Below, piece after piece: positions 8,275-16,321 of a stretch of 37,658 bases of DNA. The position numbers and the translations under genes were made by a program. The DNA lies in NCBI GenBank assembly GCA_949282215.1, contig CASDPF010000016.1, positions 1-37,658 of the forward strand, given 5' to 3'. The first letter of the stretch is position 1; every line of letters begins with the position of its first letter. Under the pieces are notes generated by a model. It was not told the DNA's origin, ran no database searches, and was given only the letters and a program-made list of their open reading frames with translations. The stretch is from an uncultured bacterium (GTDB lineage Bacteria; Cyanobacteriota; Vampirovibrionia; Gastranaerophilales; Gastranaerophilaceae).

Positions 8275-9395
8275 AAAAAATATTCATAATAACAGGCGAA
8301 TATTCAGGTGATATTCACGCAGGTAAAGTAGCTGAAGAATTAAGAAAACTCAATCCCGATATAGAAATGGAAGGAATCGGGGGAGAAAATCTTAAAAATG
8401 CAGGTGTGAAACTTTTTTCTGACCAAAAGAAAATGGGAGCAGTAGGTCTAAGCCCGAAAATTATTTTGGATCATTTTACACTCGGAAAAAGAGTTGTCGA
8501 CTATCTTACAAAAGAATATCATCCTGATTTGGTGCTTTTAACTGACTACGGGGCATTCAATCTCAGTATTTCAAAATTTTTAAAAAAAGCAGGTATAAAG
8601 GTATTTTATTATATTCCGCCACAAGTCTGGGCTAGTCGTCCTTGGAGATTAAATACTATTAAAAAAAATATAGATGAAGTTCTATGTATCTTTCCTTTTG
8701 AAAAAGAACTTTATGAATCTCACGGAATAAAAACTCACTATTGCGGACATCCTCTGGTATCACAATTACCTGAAAAAGCTGATAGAAAATCATTCTTTAT
8801 AAAACATAATCTTGATCCTAATAAAAAACTTGTATCAGTTTTCCCCGGCTCAAGAATTTTTGAATTAGAACAGTTAATGGAAATATTTATAAAAAGTGCA
8901 AAAATTTTGCAAAAAAAACACCCTGACCTGCAAATATGTATATCTCATGCTCCTAATCTGTCAGATAAAGATTATAATAAATATTTAAAAAATACAGATT
9001 ATAAAGTTATAAAAGGTGAAAATCAGGCGTTATTAAGCGTTTCTGATGCTCTTATTCTAGCTTCTGGAACTGTTGCCTTAGAGGCTGCATTATATGCGAC
9101 ACCAATGATAATAGCCTATAGAGGGCCGTGGTTTTTCTATTTAATATATTTACTTGTAAGATGTATAAAAATGGTATCATTACCAAATATTATTTCTAAC
9201 AAAATAATAGTTCCAGAAATAATACAAGCCAAAGTAAGACCTGAAATCATCAGCTATGAAATCGAAAAAATTCTCTTTGATGAAAAATATCGTGAAGATT
9301 ATATAAATTCACTAGAAAAAATCAAAACTCTGCTATCTGATAAGATTTCATCAAAAGAAGCTGCTCAAGAAGTTACAAAAGAACTAATGATTTAA
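8271..9395 (+). CDS. lpxB: Lipid-A-disaccharide synthase LpxB
   Basis: 374 residues, the usual length of LpxB (GT19). The N-terminal GEYSGDIHAG corresponds to the family GExSGDxxG loop. YYIPPQVWASRPWR matches the conserved PQVWAW region, CGHPLV follows, and the C-terminal domain has the nucleotide-sugar segment FPGSRIFE and the ASGTVALEAALY motif. LpxB joins lipid X and UDP-2,3-diacylglucosamine to form the beta-1,6 lipid A disaccharide on the inner membrane surface. The start overlaps lpxI by 4 bases, so the genes are coupled. The stop codon lies within the first of two tandem TTTAACAAAA repeats. Confidence 0.95.
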   Translation: MKKIFIITGEYSGDIHAGKVAEELRKLNPDIEMEGIGGENLKNAGVKLFSDQKKMGAVGLSPKIILDHFTLGKRVVDYLTKEYHPDLVLLTDYGAFNLSISKFLKKAGIKVFYYIPPQVWASRPWRLNTIKKNIDEVLCIFPFEKELYESHGIKTHYCGHPLVSQLPEKADRKSFFIKHNLDPNKKLVSVFPGSRIFELEQLMEIFIKSAKILQKKHPDLQICISHAPNLSDKDYNKYLKNTDYKVIKGENQALLSVSDALILASGTVALEAALYATPMIIAYRGPWFFYLIYLLVRCIKMVSLPNIISNKIIVPEIIQAKVRPEIISYEIEKILFDEKYREDYINSLEKIKTLLSDKISSKEAAQEVTKELMI

Positions 9396-9410
9396 CAAAA
9401 TTTAACAAAA
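9391..9410. repeat. Tandem duplication of TTTAACAAAA
   Basis: Two perfect adjacent copies of TTTAACAAAA, the first overlapping the lpxB stop codon. They sit 50 bases upstream of the next start codon and could be a binding site or a chance A-rich repeat. Confidence 0.6.
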
Positions 9411-9460
9411 AACGCAAAAATATTCAAAATCAAACGTTTATATACTTGTAGCAGGTTTTT

Positions 9461-11080
9461 ATGATTGATCAGGCAGGAAACATTTCATATAAAGTATCAC
9501 CATTTTATAACTTTTCTCAATCAGGAAGAGAAAAGAATTATTATGTTGAAAAGAAATATGTACCACGAGAAGATAAGAAGAGCAGCAATAAAGTCATTGT
9601 AACCCTTGCTACAAGTGCATTAGCACTCGGCTTTGGTATTTTAGCGATAATGGGAGCACCTAAGGGTACAAACAAACTACTTAATAAAATTAAAAATATA
9701 TTAGAAAAGAAAATTGCTAAAACAAAAACTTCAAAAGCCGGAGAAAACGTAAACCAGTTTTATTTATCTTCCTTGAATAAGGTGAATTCATTTATTGAAA
9801 AAAGTGAAAGTATAAACAATTTCACATCAATAAAAGATGCACTATGCAAAAAACTTATGGAAAAAAGAAACTGGAGCAAAAAAATATACGAAAAAATAAC
9901 AAAACTTTTTGAAAAGACAAGCAGAGAAACAGTCGTTGCATCATGGCAGAATACAAAACATAAAATAAGTAAAACCTTTACAAGTATGGAAAAAATAGAT
10001 AAAGAAATACTTGCAGCAAAAGGTGATAAAGATATCACCATAAACGGAATTACCCAAAAAGGCAAAGAATGGTTAGAAATAATTAAAAACAATCGCAAAG
10101 ATATCGCTGAAATATTAGAAACAAACACAAGCAAAGGAAAATCAGTTGCTAGATATAAAAAAATAAAAGCCGCTACAGAACATCTTGATGATGTAACAAT
10201 AGAAATATTTAAGGATTGGAGAAACCGCAAATTATATCAAACCTTTGCCGCAGACAGAGTTATCCTAAAAGATAAAACTGCCCTTTTTGATGAATTAATG
10301 ACTTTTAGAAAACAAATAAGCTACACGAGAGAAGATAAACTAAATCTTGTTAAAAATATCGTTAAGAAAATTGAAAACTACACTGCAACTAGTAATTACA
10401 GTATTTTACAACAATTTAATAAATTAAAAAGTGATCTTAACATTAAAGCCGGTATAGATGACAAAACATTATTAAATGAGCTGGAAAACTTACAAAAAGC
10501 ACTAAAAGAGGGAAAAGTAAAAATTGACGCAGAAAATCACGTATATGAAATGATTGCAAAATCCAAAAATATAATCGCAGGAAAAGAAACAAAAGCCTAT
10601 GGAGAAATTTCGGCCAAAATACCTGAAGGGAAACTGGATGAGATTCTAAAAATATACAAGTCTCTTATACCTGAAAAATATTCTAAAATCGAAAAAATGT
10701 CAGCAAATGCGATTAAAGCAATTGATAATTCGATAAATATAGAATCTGAACAATTCTTTGACAAAGTAAGAGATTTACAAATAGGTTCAGCTCCAACTGA
10801 CGCATTGTCAATTCTAGGCTCAGCTGCAATGATTGGAGTAGGATTAGTAAAAGCAAAAGATAACGATGAAAGAGTATCTGTAACATTAAAAGCCGGAATT
10901 CCTGTATTAGGAGCAGTTGCTACCTCGTTATACTGCACAGCGAGACTCATTTCCGGAGGAAAAGCTATGGCTGTAGGTTTGCTTTCCGGTTACATTCTAA
11001 ATAAAATCGGTGAGAAAACAGATGATATAAGAAAAAAATATATAAACTTAAAATCTGAATCTAATGCAAATGCACTATAG
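9461..11080 (+). CDS. Unknown 539-residue membrane-associated helical protein
   Basis: Not recognised. The ATG at 9461 follows GCAGG at a short distance. The N-terminus (about 40 residues) is polar and aromatic and includes YNFSQSG at 16-22, a weak version of the Ser-Phe motif seen in other proteins here. A hydrophobic segment (VTLATSALALGFGILAIMG) lies at about 47-65. The middle, about 80-430, is Lys/Glu/Ile-rich and predicted mainly helical. Near the C-terminus there are three hydrophobic stretches: ALSILGSAAMIGVGL, AGIPVLGAVATSLYC and AMAVGLLSGYIL. It resembles a membrane scaffold with a large helical domain; no catalytic motif was seen. It lies 65 bases after lpxB, with a TATACT box at 9441 but no clear -35. 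Confidence 0.75.
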   Translation: MIDQAGNISYKVSPFYNFSQSGREKNYYVEKKYVPREDKKSSNKVIVTLATSALALGFGILAIMGAPKGTNKLLNKIKNILEKKIAKTKTSKAGENVNQFYLSSLNKVNSFIEKSESINNFTSIKDALCKKLMEKRNWSKKIYEKITKLFEKTSRETVVASWQNTKHKISKTFTSMEKIDKEILAAKGDKDITINGITQKGKEWLEIIKNNRKDIAEILETNTSKGKSVARYKKIKAATEHLDDVTIEIFKDWRNRKLYQTFAADRVILKDKTALFDELMTFRKQISYTREDKLNLVKNIVKKIENYTATSNYSILQQFNKLKSDLNIKAGIDDKTLLNELENLQKALKEGKVKIDAENHVYEMIAKSKNIIAGKETKAYGEISAKIPEGKLDEILKIYKSLIPEKYSKIEKMSANAIKAIDNSINIESEQFFDKVRDLQIGSAPTDALSILGSAAMIGVGLVKAKDNDERVSVTLKAGIPVLGAVATSLYCTARLISGGKAMAVGLLSGYILNKIGEKTDDIRKKYINLKSESNANAL

Positions 11081-11096
11081 GAACCTGAATATTATT

Positions 11097-11105
11097 TGTT
11101 ATAAT
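11097..11105 (+). promoter_or_regulatory. Extended -10 promoter of dgt
   Basis: TGTTATAAT matches the extended -10 form TGnTATAAT exactly; there is no good -35. The start should lie near 11112, leaving a short leader with an AAAGGA site. CCTGA (11084-11088) and TCAGG (11105-11109) form a 5-base inverted repeat around the box, which could be an operator. Confidence 0.6.
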
Positions 11106-11127
11106 CAGGCTGAAAGGATATTATCGA

Positions 11128-12162
11128 ATGACCAGACTTGATGAAATAAATGCAATACGAAATAAATTAGAAGAAAAAGAGATTAATACATTAAGTGAAT
11201 TTGCTACAAAAAGCCGTTTTTCAAAAGGAAGAAAAGAACCTGAAGAAGAAAGTGCAATAAGAACCTGCTTTCAACGAGACAGGGATAGAATAGTTCACTC
11301 TAAAGCATTTAGAAGACTAAAACATAAAACCCAAGTCTTTTTATCACCATTCGATGACCATTTCAGAACAAGACTTACACATACTTTAGAAGTATCGCAA
11401 ATAGCAAGAACAATAGCAAGAGCATTAGATTTAAATGAAGATTTAACAGAAGCTATTTCATTAGGTCACGATTTAGGACATACACCATTCGGACACTGCG
11501 GAGAAGGAGTCTTGAATGAAATTGTAAAAGGCGGATTTCATCATAATATTCAAAGCGTAAGGGTAGTAGAAATCCTTGAACATTTGAACTTATGTCGAGA
11601 AACGATTGACGGGATTTTAACACACACGTGGGGCTATACACCACTCACACCGGAAGCACAGACCGTACAATTGGCAGATAAAATTGCTTATATAAATCAC
11701 GATATAGAAGACTCAATAAGAGCCGGAATAATTTCAGAAAGTGATTTACCCAAAGACTGCATAGAATACTTTTCATCAAAACAAACCCAAAGACTAAATA
11801 AGATGATAATGGAAATAATCACAAATTCTTATGGCAAACCAACAGTATCAATGAGCGAAGAAGGCTGGCACTATACAACAAAACTTCGTGAATGGATGTT
11901 TGACAACGTATATATTGATTCACCGGCAAAACTCGAAGAAAAAAAAGCTCGCAGAGTTATAAAAGAATTATTTTTACTATACACAGAAATGCTAAAACCA
12001 ATTTGCGAAGAGAGTAAAATTGAACGCATTGTAACAGATTATATTTCAGGAATGACGGATCGATATGCTATCGAAAAATTTAAAGAACATTTCATCCCAA
12101 TAGGCTTAAATAGAGGTGCTAAAGATGAATATCTGTTTAAACTTGCAAACATTTATAAATAA
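11128..12162 (+). CDS. dgt: dGTP triphosphohydrolase family protein (Dgt)
   Basis: 344 residues, the size of the shorter bacterial dNTPases of the HD superfamily. Metal-binding HD elements are visible: H85 in RLTHTLEVSQIAR, H114-D115 in GHDLGHTPFGH and a later Asp in QLADKIAYINHDIED. The N-terminal FQRDRDRIVHSKAFRRLKHKTQV segment region (about 48-70) is typical of the family, and FSPF/FDDHFRTRLTH leads into the first His. These enzymes cut dNTPs to the deoxynucleoside and triphosphate, which tunes dNTP pools; many can also help in phage resistance. The ATG at 11128 follows AAAGGA. Substrate preference cannot be read from sequence. Confidence 0.93.
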   Translation: MTRLDEINAIRNKLEEKEINTLSEFATKSRFSKGRKEPEEESAIRTCFQRDRDRIVHSKAFRRLKHKTQVFLSPFDDHFRTRLTHTLEVSQIARTIARALDLNEDLTEAISLGHDLGHTPFGHCGEGVLNEIVKGGFHHNIQSVRVVEILEHLNLCRETIDGILTHTWGYTPLTPEAQTVQLADKIAYINHDIEDSIRAGIISESDLPKDCIEYFSSKQTQRLNKMIMEIITNSYGKPTVSMSEEGWHYTTKLREWMFDNVYIDSPAKLEEKKARRVIKELFLLYTEMLKPICEESKIERIVTDYISGMTDRYAIEKFKEHFIPIGLNRGAKDEYLFKLANIYK

Positions 12163-12191
12163 AATCACCAAGTAACAAAGATAGAAATTTC

Positions 12192-12220
12192 TTGCGTAAT
12201 AGAAAAAAATGGATTATAAT
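12192..12220 (+). promoter_or_regulatory. Promoter of the WecG/TagA gene
   Basis: TTGCGT (12192-12197) and a perfect TATAAT (12215-12220) are 17 bases apart. The -10 ends only 6 bases before the ATG at 12227, so the predicted transcription start coincides with the start codon and no Shine-Dalgarno is present. Confidence 0.72.
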
Positions 12221-12226
12221 TGAAAT

Positions 12227-12931
12227 ATGGAAAGAAAAAGAGTTAAATTACAAGGGTTTGAAATCGATTCATTCACCTTAGAGGAAGCTTTGGTTTATAT
12301 TGAAAAAGGACAAGTTGTAACTATTAATCCTGAGATGATTCAGAATGCTTCTAAAAATAAAGATTTTGCAACTATAATAAACAATGCGGAACTTGTTATT
12401 CCTGATGGGATAGGAATAGAGATAGGGTTAAAAATTCTTGGTAATAACGTAAAACGTATTGCAGGGATTGAATTTGGCAGAAAACTTATTGATAAATATG
12501 CAGGCTACCCGACAGCCTTTATCGGTGCAAAACCTGAAATTATAACTAAAGCAGTCGAAAATTTAAAAAAAGAAGTGCCTGCACTTAATGCTGTATATGT
12601 ACAAGATGGATATTTTAAAAATGATGATGCTATATTAAATTCTTTAAAAGACTCCAATCCAAAACTTGCATTAATAGCATTAGGCTCCCCAAAGCAAGAA
12701 CTATTTATATCCAAGGCAAAACAACTTCTTCCTGAGACTGTATTTATAGGACTTGGTGGAAGTTTTGACGTATGGTCAGGAGTAGTAGAAAGAGCTCCTG
12801 AAATTTATCAAAAAATGGGATTAGAATGGCTATATAGAACAATAAAAGAACCTAAAAGGTTAAAAAGGATATTTCCGACACTCCCATTGTTTGTATTAAA
12901 AGTATTAAAAGAAAGAGTTACAGGAGTCTAG
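12227..12931 (+). CDS. WecG/TagA/CpsF family glycosyltransferase (GT26)
   Basis: 234 residues, the normal size for GT26. Conserved elements are TINPEMI near 32-38, the PDGIGI loop (about 64-69) that carries the likely catalytic Asp, IGAKPE near 98-103, LIALGSPKQE (about 149-158) and GLGGSFDVWSG (about 175-185), followed by the basic amphipathic C-terminus (EWLYRTIKEPKRLKR) that docks to the membrane. GT26 enzymes add ManNAc or ManNAcA, or other sugars, to a lipid-linked acceptor for teichoic acid, ECA or exopolysaccharide synthesis. The acceptor here is not known. The predicted mRNA is leaderless. The transketolase gene begins 3 bases after its stop, so the two are an operon. Confidence 0.9.
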   Translation: MERKRVKLQGFEIDSFTLEEALVYIEKGQVVTINPEMIQNASKNKDFATIINNAELVIPDGIGIEIGLKILGNNVKRIAGIEFGRKLIDKYAGYPTAFIGAKPEIITKAVENLKKEVPALNAVYVQDGYFKNDDAILNSLKDSNPKLALIALGSPKQELFISKAKQLLPETVFIGLGGSFDVWSGVVERAPEIYQKMGLEWLYRTIKEPKRLKRIFPTLPLFVLKVLKERVTGV

Positions 12932-12934
12932 TTG

Positions 12935-13759
12935 ATGCTAAAAGATACTGAAATAAATGAATTAAAAGAGCTTTGCAAAGAAAGCCGACAAAATATAATA
13001 AAAATGGTTCATAATGCACAATCCGGTCATATAGGCGGGGCATTATCATCTACTGAAATTATGACAGTTCTGTTCCATAAATGTATGCAAACAGCTCCAA
13101 AATGGAAAAAAGATAAGAATTATGATAGACGAGACCGATTTGTACTTTCTAAAGGACATGCTTCTGCAATATATTATTCAGTGCTTTCACAACTCGGATA
13201 TTTTCCTAAAAAAGACTTAATGACATTCAGACTATTCGGGAGTCTATTGCAAGGGCATCCGGCACCTTTTTGTCCCGGAGTAGAAGTTGCAACAGGTTCT
13301 TTAGGGCAAGGGCTTTCTATCGCTTGTGGTATCGCTTTAGCTTTAAAACTTGACAAAAATCCTGCCAATGTATTTGTACTTATGGGAGATGGCGAACTTC
13401 AAGAAGGAAGCGTCTGGGAAGGGTTTATGAATGCACCTGAAAGGAATCTGAATAATCTAATCGTAATAATTGACAGAAACCGACTCCAAATTGACGGATA
13501 TACTGAAAACATAAAAGCGTTAGACCCTCTTGATAAAAAATTAAATGCTTTTAATTGGAAAGTTATTGAAATAGACGGACATGATATGAATGCAATATAT
13601 AATGCAATAGAAACCGCCAAAATCTCGGATAAGCCAACCGCTATTATTGCAAATACAATTAAAGGTAAAGGCGTAAGCTTTATGGAAAATAATGCAGGGT
13701 GGCATGGTAAAGCTACCAATAATGAAGAATTTGAAAAAGCTATGAAAGAGTTAGAATAA
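12935..13759 (+). CDS. Transketolase, N-terminal (TPP-binding) subunit
   Basis: The ATG at 12935 has AGGAG 8 bases upstream, which favours it over the TTG at 12932; the product is 274 residues. It is the N-terminal half of transketolase: HIGGALSSTE (about 32-41), LSKGHASA (71-78), GSLGQGLSIACG (about 121-132) and the TPP motif GDGELQEGSVWE ending in N (about 151-175). Split transketolases need a separate C-terminal subunit with the pyrimidine-binding and C-terminal domains, and that gene normally follows directly. Here the next gene is a YhcH-family protein instead, so the partner must be elsewhere or the subunit has been repurposed. A sugar-modification role with the upstream glycosyltransferase is possible but unproven. 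Confidence 0.9.
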   Translation: MLKDTEINELKELCKESRQNIIKMVHNAQSGHIGGALSSTEIMTVLFHKCMQTAPKWKKDKNYDRRDRFVLSKGHASAIYYSVLSQLGYFPKKDLMTFRLFGSLLQGHPAPFCPGVEVATGSLGQGLSIACGIALALKLDKNPANVFVLMGDGELQEGSVWEGFMNAPERNLNNLIVIIDRNRLQIDGYTENIKALDPLDKKLNAFNWKVIEIDGHDMNAIYNAIETAKISDKPTAIIANTIKGKGVSFMENNAGWHGKATNNEEFEKAMKELE

Positions 13760-14205
13760 TGATTTTTGATAAACTTGAAAATTTAAGACAATATGATATC
13801 GTTTCAGATAAGATTTTAGAATTTTTATTTAACATTGATGAAAACACTCCAAATGGTCGTTATGAAATTGATGAAACTTCTTATGCAAATATTGAAGAAT
13901 ATAACACAAAAGCACCTGAAATATGTTATTTTGAAGCACATCAAAAATATATTGATATACAAATGCTTTTAAAAGGTGAAGAAAGACTGGATTTCCGTTC
14001 TATTAACGGTTTAACTGAAAAAGAAGAATATAATGAAGAACGGGATATCATTTTCTTTAACGAACAAGATTCGGCAGGCAGTATAAAGCTTTCTGACAGT
14101 TATTTTGCACTTTTATTGCCACATGACGCACACAGACCGCAAATGAACATCAATAATCATTCACAAAGTGTTAAAAAAGTCGTTGTCAAAGTATCTGTTA
14201 ATTAA
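13759..14205 (+). CDS. YhcH/YjgK/YiaL (DUF386) family protein
   Basis: 148 residues, full length for the family. Signatures are the FEAHQKYIDIQ motif (about 54-64), typical ExHxxxxDIQ, and LLPHDAHRPQM near the C-terminus (about 119-129), which supply the metal-binding His/Glu residues of this cupin-like fold. Relatives include EbgC and NanQ and act as sugar anomerases or accessory enzymes in sialic acid and galactoside metabolism. The ATG overlaps the transketolase stop by one base (TAATG), so translation is coupled. Its 3' end overlaps the convergent gene on the minus strand by 8 bases. The actual sugar is not known. Confidence 0.88.
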   Translation: MIFDKLENLRQYDIVSDKILEFLFNIDENTPNGRYEIDETSYANIEEYNTKAPEICYFEAHQKYIDIQMLLKGEERLDFRSINGLTEKEEYNEERDIIFFNEQDSAGSIKLSDSYFALLLPHDAHRPQMNINNHSQSVKKVVVKVSVN

Positions 14206-15241
14206 AGAATTTATCTTTAAACTTTGAAACATCGGGTGTTGTAATTTTATCCAATCCGGGACCAACATATTTGTGCATAATTACATTTTCAACAAAAGTA
14301 TCAATTGGTTTAATTAATATGCCTAATGCAATAAAACCACCAATTGTCTTTGCCATTTTTGTTTTAAAGATTTTTTGTTCTTCAAATTTTTTCAAAATAT
14401 CTTTAGCAGCATGATGGGCATAATTGTTAGAATATTTCTTATCATTTTTATATGTTTCTTTGAGTAATAAAAACTTCTTAAACATTTTTTCACTCATATC
14501 CTTAGGCTTATTTCCTTCAAGAAGTTCTTTACGCATTGCAAACATATTATCTATTCGTTTATCTATAAAATCGTGTATTTTTTGACGTCTGTCTTTTCCC
14601 ATAGCTTCAGGATGACGGTGCCCAAAACAAAAATTACCAAGAATTTTAATAGGATTTCTATATTTATATTTTCTCATTGTCTCATCAATCATATTATCAA
14701 GAGCCTGAGTATATTTTTGTTTATATAAAGGAACATCGTTTTCAAACTCACTAAGTCTACGTTGAGACATATAATTCAGATGATTACGAACGACTTCTTC
14801 TTTAGACTGCAAAGACAATCCTTCTTTAGAACCTCTAGCTAAAATTGAAGCAGTTTTTTGTCCTGCATGTACCGCCGCAATAGGGAATAAAACACTTGCA
14901 AAAGCTTGGAAAATTGCTTGTTTTAAGCCACGTTTTGTACTAGGATCATAATTTTCTTTATTATTTCTGTATTTATCATAAATATCGGCACCAAAATACA
15001 TTAAAGCCGGAACCCACATAGCCATACCAGCTTTCGGAGCAATATCCGTAATCGCAGCACCAATATCATTTGTAAATGCCATACCTCTAATAGGCCATTG
15101 CATAAGAGGATCAGAATACTTCCGTTTCGGCTTATTTTCATTTGATTTTTCAAACTCAGGCTCATTGCCTTGAGGTTTAATATTAGAATTATGGGCGGTA
15201 AAACTTGTTTTATTTAATGATATTGGGGCAATTCTATACAA
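14198..15241 (-). CDS. Unknown membrane protein with N-terminal Ser-Phe motif
   Basis: Not recognised. It starts at a TTG (15241) with AGGAGA about 9 bases upstream; 347 residues. The N-terminus carries TSFTAHNSN (12-20), followed by a polar Lys/Glu/Asn stretch to about 45. Hydrophobic segments are seen at about 88-102 (MAMWVPALMYFGADI), 131-147 (IFQAFASVLFPIAAVHA) and 307-325 (IGGFIALGILIKP). Between the last two lies a basic helical region rich in Arg/Lys with FCFGHRHPEAMGKDRR. No enzyme motif is seen. The leader upstream is about 100 bases or more. With the 9461-11080 protein it shares the plan of polar N-terminus, membrane segments and long helical domain. Confidence 0.78.
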   Translation of the reverse strand: MYRIAPISLNKTSFTAHNSNIKPQGNEPEFEKSNENKPKRKYSDPLMQWPIRGMAFTNDIGAAITDIAPKAGMAMWVPALMYFGADIYDKYRNNKENYDPSTKRGLKQAIFQAFASVLFPIAAVHAGQKTASILARGSKEGLSLQSKEEVVRNHLNYMSQRRLSEFENDVPLYKQKYTQALDNMIDETMRKYKYRNPIKILGNFCFGHRHPEAMGKDRRQKIHDFIDKRIDNMFAMRKELLEGNKPKDMSEKMFKKFLLLKETYKNDKKYSNNYAHHAAKDILKKFEEQKIFKTKMAKTIGGFIALGILIKPIDTFVENVIMHKYVGPGLDKITTPDVSKFKDKFFN

Positions 15242-15369
15242 TATTCAATTTCTCCTACCAACTATTAAGTAATTCAAACCCCAAGCACAATGGCATGGGA
15301 CGCATTTACTATTATAAAACAAGTAAAAAAAATTTTTGCACATTTTTAAGTAAATTATTGTAAATTTTA

Positions 15370-15378
15370 TGATATTAT
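15370..15378 (+). promoter_or_regulatory. Extended -10 promoter of the gph-like gene
   Basis: TGATATTAT fits the extended -10 pattern TGnTATTAT. Six bases separate it from the ATG at 15385, so the predicted start is the first codon; there is no Shine-Dalgarno and no clear -35. Confidence 0.5.
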
Positions 15379-15384
15379 CGAGTT

Positions 15385-16047
15385 ATGATAGATACAGTAA
15401 TATTTGACTTAGACGGAACATTATTAAATACACTGGAAGATTTAAAAGATAGCACAAACTTTGCTTTGAGAAAATTTAATTATCCGGAAAGGACAGTTGA
15501 AGAAGTCAGAAATTTTGTCGGAAACGGAGTACAAAAGCTTATAGAACGTGCTATTCCAAATGGTCTGGAAAATAAAGATTATGCAGAATGCCTAAAATTA
15601 TTCAAAAACCATTATGCACAAAACATGTATAATAAAACCGCACCATATCCAGGTATAAAAGAAATGTTGGAAGAATTAAAACTAAAAGGAATAAAAACCG
15701 CAGTTGTTTCTAATAAGTTTGATTTAGCAGTAAAAGAATTATGCAGTAAATATTTTGGGAATCTGATTGAAATAGCGATTGGGGAATCTGAAAATGTAAG
15801 AAAAAAACCGGCTCCTGATAGTGTTTTGAGAGCGATCAAAGAATTGAATTCTAAAAAAGAATTTTGTATATATTCAGGAGACTCGGACGTAGACGTACAG
15901 ACAGCAAGAAATACAGGGATAGACTGCATAGGAGTCACTTGGGGATTTAGAGACAGAGCATTACTTGAACAAGAGGGAGCTAAATACATTATAAATAAAC
16001 CATTTGAGCTTATTGAAACAATTAATAAAATAAACTCTTGTAATTAA
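15385..16047 (+). CDS. gph: HAD-family phosphatase, phosphoglycolate phosphatase-like
   Basis: 220 residues, the standard size of Gph. HAD motif I is FDLDGTLLNT (7-16, nucleophile Asp8 and general acid Asp10), the helical cap follows (about 17-85), motif II is VVSNK (about 107-111), motif III is the Lys in KKPAPD (about 138-143), and motif IV is SGDSDVDV (about 169-176). The C-terminal IGVTWGFR is typical of phosphoglycolate phosphatase and PpaX-type enzymes. It removes phosphate from 2-phosphoglycolate or a similar small substrate in the cytoplasm. The ATG lies 6 bases after an extended -10 with no ribosome-binding site, so a leaderless mRNA is likely. The symbol is a best fit; substrate is not certain. 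Confidence 0.85.
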   Translation: MIDTVIFDLDGTLLNTLEDLKDSTNFALRKFNYPERTVEEVRNFVGNGVQKLIERAIPNGLENKDYAECLKLFKNHYAQNMYNKTAPYPGIKEMLEELKLKGIKTAVVSNKFDLAVKELCSKYFGNLIEIAIGESENVRKKPAPDSVLRAIKELNSKKEFCIYSGDSDVDVQTARNTGIDCIGVTWGFRDRALLEQEGAKYIINKPFELIETINKINSCN

Positions 16048-16080
16048 AAGTTTTAAGACTACAATAATAAAAGTAAAGCC

Positions 16081-16101
16081 AAGACAAATTTGTTGTCTTT
16101 T
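16081..16101 (+). terminator. Weak terminator hairpin after the gph-like gene
   Basis: AAGACAA (16081-16087) pairs with TTGTCTT (16093-16099) around ATTTG, with only a short T run after it. It lies 34 bases after the stop codon and may end the transcript. Confidence 0.4.
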
Positions 16102-16107
16102 CGGAAA

Positions 16108-16137
16108 ATGACAATTTAGCTTTTTAGAATGTAGTAT
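16108..16137 (+). promoter_or_regulatory. Possible promoter for tRNA-Pro or a small RNA
   Basis: ATGACA (16108-16113) and TAGTAT (16132-16137) are 18 bases apart. The match is moderate, but it is the best candidate upstream of the hairpin-rich region and tRNA-Pro. Confidence 0.35.
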
Positions 16138-16321
16138 AAACCTAGTTCAGCAGCAAAAATGATTAATGATTATTTCTCAAATGAACTAAGGAGAATGATA
16201 CATGATAAAATGAATAAAATCGTAATGTAGCAATGACTACAAATTTGATTTATTATCAAACTTGGCTGGACTTAGGTAGTGACGCTACCAAGAAAACTAA
16301 ATGACAAATGAATATTTTTAT
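16138..16321 (+). ncRNA. Candidate structured RNA or tRNA leader
   Basis: This gene-free stretch has three consecutive hairpins: TGTAG/CTACA (16226-16230 with 16237-16241), a perfect 6-base TTTGAT/ATCAAA (16244-16249 with 16255-16260), and CTT-A-GGTAG/CTACC-AAG (16271-16279 with 16285-16292). CTTGG (16261-16265) can also pair with CCAAG (16288-16292), giving an alternative fold to the third hairpin. Very short frames such as the 6-codon frame at 16211 are too small to support as genes. It may be the 5' leader of tRNA-Pro or an independent small RNA; no known RNA family was recognised. Confidence 0.3.

Noticed and set aside
9760-10230. 156-residue minus-strand ORF
   Set aside because: Leu/Phe/Ser-rich product typical of the antisense of Lys/Glu-rich coding sequence; it is a shadow of the 9461-11080 gene.
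16201-16230. Short ATG frames before tRNA-Pro as a leader peptide
   Set aside because: Frames of 3 and 6 codons are too short to support, although AAGGAG lies upstream of the first.
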